Source: WHTB01 sp050699035 (GTDB lineage Bacteria; Actinomycetota; Actinomycetes; Propionibacteriales; Nocardioidaceae). From it: a stretch of 7,743 nucleotides of DNA. Shown here in pieces: positions 5,931 to 7,743 of this stretch. The stretch lies in contig JBOHDE010000192.1 in NCBI GenBank assembly GCA_050699035.1, positions 1 to 7,743 on the forward strand, written 5' to 3'. The notes under the pieces are model-generated. The model did not search any database. It was given only the letters and a program-made list of their open reading frames with translations, and had not been told where the DNA came from. The number at the start of each line of letters is the position of its first letter. Within the stretch, counting starts at the first letter, position 1. The position numbers and the translations under genes were made by a program.

Positions 5931-5946
5931 TTGCCCAATTGGGCAA
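5931..5946. promoter_or_regulatory. Perfect 16-base palindrome, operator candidate
   Basis: TTGCCCAATTGGGCAA reads the same on both strands and has an AT core, unlike the GC-rich surroundings. It lies between the radical SAM gene stop (5987) and the DUF2344 start (5795), about 143 bases before the latter. Size and symmetry suit a dimeric repressor such as the MarR or TetR families, but I cannot name the factor. As RNA it would give only a 6-bp stem without a following U-run, so it is a poor terminator. Confidence 0.5.
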
Positions 5947-5986
5947 TCCTTGACGGGCCGCAGCGCCAGCCGCTGAGCCGGTGCGA

Positions 5987-7743
5987 TCAGGCGGGCTGCG
6001 TCACGCCCGCGATCGGCAGCAGCTTCTGACCGGTCGGGCCGACCTGGATCTCCGTACCCATCTGCGGGCAGACGCCACAGTCGTAGCACGGCGTCCAGCG
6101 GCAGTCCTCGACGTCGACGCTGTCGGGGTCGAGCGCGGCCTCCCAGTCCTCCCACAGCCAGTCCCGGTCGAGCCCGGCGTCGAGGTGGTCCCAGGGCAGT
6201 ACCTCGGAGTACTCGCGCTCGCGCACGGTGTACCAGTCGAGGTCGACCGGCTCGTCGGCCAGCGCCTGCTCGGTCGCGGACACCCAGGCGTCGTACGAGA
6301 AGTGCTCGCTCCAGCCGTCGAACCGGCCGCCGTCACGCCACACCTGCTCGATGATGCGGCCGACTCGGCGGTCGCCGCGGCTCAGCAGGCCCTCGATGAT
6401 GCCGGGCTTGCCGTCGTGGTAGCGGAAGCCGATCGCGCGACCGAACTGCTTGTCGCTGCGCACCGAGTCGCGCAGCTTGGCGAGGCGGGCGTCGGTCGTG
6501 TCGTGGTCGAGCTGCGCCGCCCATTGGAATGGCGTGTGGGGCTTCGGCACGAACCCGCCGATCGACACTGTGCATCGGATGTCTCGCCGCCCCGAGGCCT
6601 GGCGCCCGGTCTCGATCACCTTGCGGGCCAGGTCACCGATCGCGAGCACGTCCTCGTCGGTCTCGGTGGGGAGCCCGCACATGAAGTAGAGCTTGACCTG
6701 CCGCCAGCCGTGCGAGTACGCCGTGGCGACGGTGCGGATCAGATCCTCCTCCGACACCATCTTGTTGATCACCTTGCGCATCCGCTCGGAGCCGCCCTCC
6801 GGGGCGAACGTCAGACCGGACCGGCGACCGTTGCGGGACAGCTCGTTGGCGAGGGTGATGTTGAACGCGTCCACCCTGGTCGACGGCAGCGACAGCGAGA
6901 CGTTGGTGCCCTCGTAGCGGTCGGCCAGACCCTTGGCCACGTCGCCGATCTCGGAGTGGTCGGCGCTCGACAGCGACAGCAGGCCGACCTCCTCGAAGCC
7001 GGACTGCTCGATGCCGCTCTGCACCATGTCGCCGATGGTGCTGATCGAGCGCTCACGCACCGGCCGGGTGATCATGCCGGCCTGGCAGAACCGGCAGCCG
7101 CGGGTGCAGCCGCGGAAGATCTCCACGGAGTACCGCTCGTGCACGGTCTCGGCCAGCGGCACCAGCGGCTTCTTCGGGTACGGCCAGGCGTCGAGGTCCA
7201 TCAGGGTGTGCTTGCTGATCCGGTACGGCACGCCGCTGCGGTTGGGAGCGACCCGCTTGATCCGGCCGTCCGGCAGGTAGTCGAGGTCGTAGAACTTCGG
7301 GACGTACACACCGCCCGAAGCCGCCAGCCGCAGCAGCAGACCGTCGCGCCCGCCCGGTCGCCCCTCGGCCTTCCACTCCCGGACCACCTCGCTGATCGCC
7401 AGCACGACCTCCTCGCCGTCACCGAGCACGGCGGCATCGAGGAAGTCGGCGATCGGCTCGGGGTTGAACGCGGCGTGCCCGCCGGCCAGCACGATCGGGT
7501 CGTCGTCGCCGCGGTCGACCGCGTGCAGCGGCACCCCGGCGAGGTCGATCGCGGTCAGCATGTTGGTGTAGCCGAGCTCGGTCGAGAAGGACAGCCCCAG
7601 CAGGTCGAACGCACCGACCGGGCGGTGACCGTCGACGGTGAACTGCGGGATCTGGTGGTCCCGCATGACCTGCTCCATGTCGGGCCACACGGCGTACGTG
7701 CGTTCGGCCAGGATCCAGTCCCGCTCGTTCAGGATCTCGTACA
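5987..7743 (-). CDS. B12-binding-type radical SAM protein, TIGR03960 family (5' partial)
   Basis: About 584 residues are visible. The frame is open to the right edge (YEILNERDWILAERTYAVWPD), so the start and perhaps 50 residues are missing. The N-terminal part (DLLGLSFSTELGYTNMLTAIDLAGVPLHAV, IVLAGGHAAFNPEPIADFLD) is the Rossmann-like B12-binding-type domain. Its first motif would lie outside the window. The radical SAM core follows: GCTRGCRFCQAG carries the CxxxCxxC that binds [4Fe-4S] and SAM (codons 7085-7108), and FAPEGGSERMRKVINK follows. Near the C-terminus four cysteines (DCRWTPCYDCGVC, codons 6068-6103) may bind a second cluster. The reaction and substrate are unknown. The family sits next to or fused with DUF2344 and close to RNase E/G, so a role in RNA or ribosome modification is plausible but unproven. 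The stop at 5987 leaves 191 bases to the next start. Confidence 0.93.
   Translation of the reverse strand, partial: YEILNERDWILAERTYAVWPDMEQVMRDHQIPQFTVDGHRPVGAFDLLGLSFSTELGYTNMLTAIDLAGVPLHAVDRGDDDPIVLAGGHAAFNPEPIADFLDAAVLGDGEEVVLAISEVVREWKAEGRPGGRDGLLLRLAASGGVYVPKFYDLDYLPDGRIKRVAPNRSGVPYRISKHTLMDLDAWPYPKKPLVPLAETVHERYSVEIFRGCTRGCRFCQAGMITRPVRERSISTIGDMVQSGIEQSGFEEVGLLSLSSADHSEIGDVAKGLADRYEGTNVSLSLPSTRVDAFNITLANELSRNGRRSGLTFAPEGGSERMRKVINKMVSEEDLIRTVATAYSHGWRQVKLYFMCGLPTETDEDVLAIGDLARKVIETGRQASGRRDIRCTVSIGGFVPKPHTPFQWAAQLDHDTTDARLAKLRDSVRSDKQFGRAIGFRYHDGKPGIIEGLLSRGDRRVGRIIEQVWRDGGRFDGWSEHFSYDAWVSATEQALADEPVDLDWYTVREREYSEVLPWDHLDAGLDRDWLWEDWEAALDPDSVDVEDCRWTPCYDCGVCPQMGTEIQVGPTGQKLLPIAGVTQPA

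Noticed and set aside
5961..5975. CAGCG/CGCTG hairpin after the radical SAM gene as a terminator
   Set aside because: Only a 5-bp stem with a 5-base loop and no U-run; such short symmetry is common at this GC content.
5796..6155. Longer version of the DUF2344 protein starting at 6155
   Set aside because: That start lies within the end of the radical SAM gene in another frame, the extra sequence is Arg-rich noise at first, and the conserved domain begins just after the GTG at 5795.

Overview
The window comes from a high-GC Gram-positive bacterium, class Actinomycetes, and most likely a Nocardioides relative in the Nocardioidaceae. That family-level placement is inferred from protein style and was not tested by a search. 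G/C-rich third codon positions, GTG starts, an RNase E with long Lys/Ala-, Arg- and Glu/Pro-rich tails, and an L27 without an N-terminal extension all fit. Every gene I accept lies on the minus strand, so the biological reading order runs from the right edge to the left.

In reading order: (1) a B12-binding-type radical SAM protein (5987-7743, N-terminus cut by the window edge); (2) a DUF2344/TIGR03936 protein (4971-5795), probably translated from a leaderless GTG; (3) RNase E/G, rne (1965-4829), with large disordered extensions on both sides of the catalytic core; (4) a secreted protein with Ig-like/beta-rich domains and a C-terminal lamin-tail domain (897-1859), which I do not know as a fixed member of this cluster; (5) rplU (bL21, 415-726); (6) rpmA (bL27, 134-394). 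The Obg GTPase gene usually follows rpmA and would lie off the left edge.

The neighbourhood radical SAM - DUF2344 - RNase E/G - L21 - L27 is an old, widely conserved arrangement. It links RNA turnover and ribosome assembly to two partner proteins whose job is still unclear. The secreted lamin-tail protein is the odd one out.

The gaps are all under 200 bases but contain much symmetry. There is a near-perfect long palindrome at the left edge (1-51), a classic rpmA terminator (82-112), and a good SigA-type promoter for rplU with an inverted repeat over its -10 box and a hairpin at the start of its leader. There is also a perfect 26-base palindrome between rne and the secreted-protein gene, a terminator-like hairpin after the DUF2344 gene, a hairpin in the rne leader, and a perfect 16-base AT-centred palindrome upstream of the DUF2344 gene. 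I saw no tRNA, rRNA, CRISPR array, insertion sequence or prophage gene. I do not see a clearly new multi-gene system. The best leads are the regulatory palindromes, the poorly understood radical SAM/DUF2344 pair, and the secreted lamin-tail gene placed between rne and rplU.
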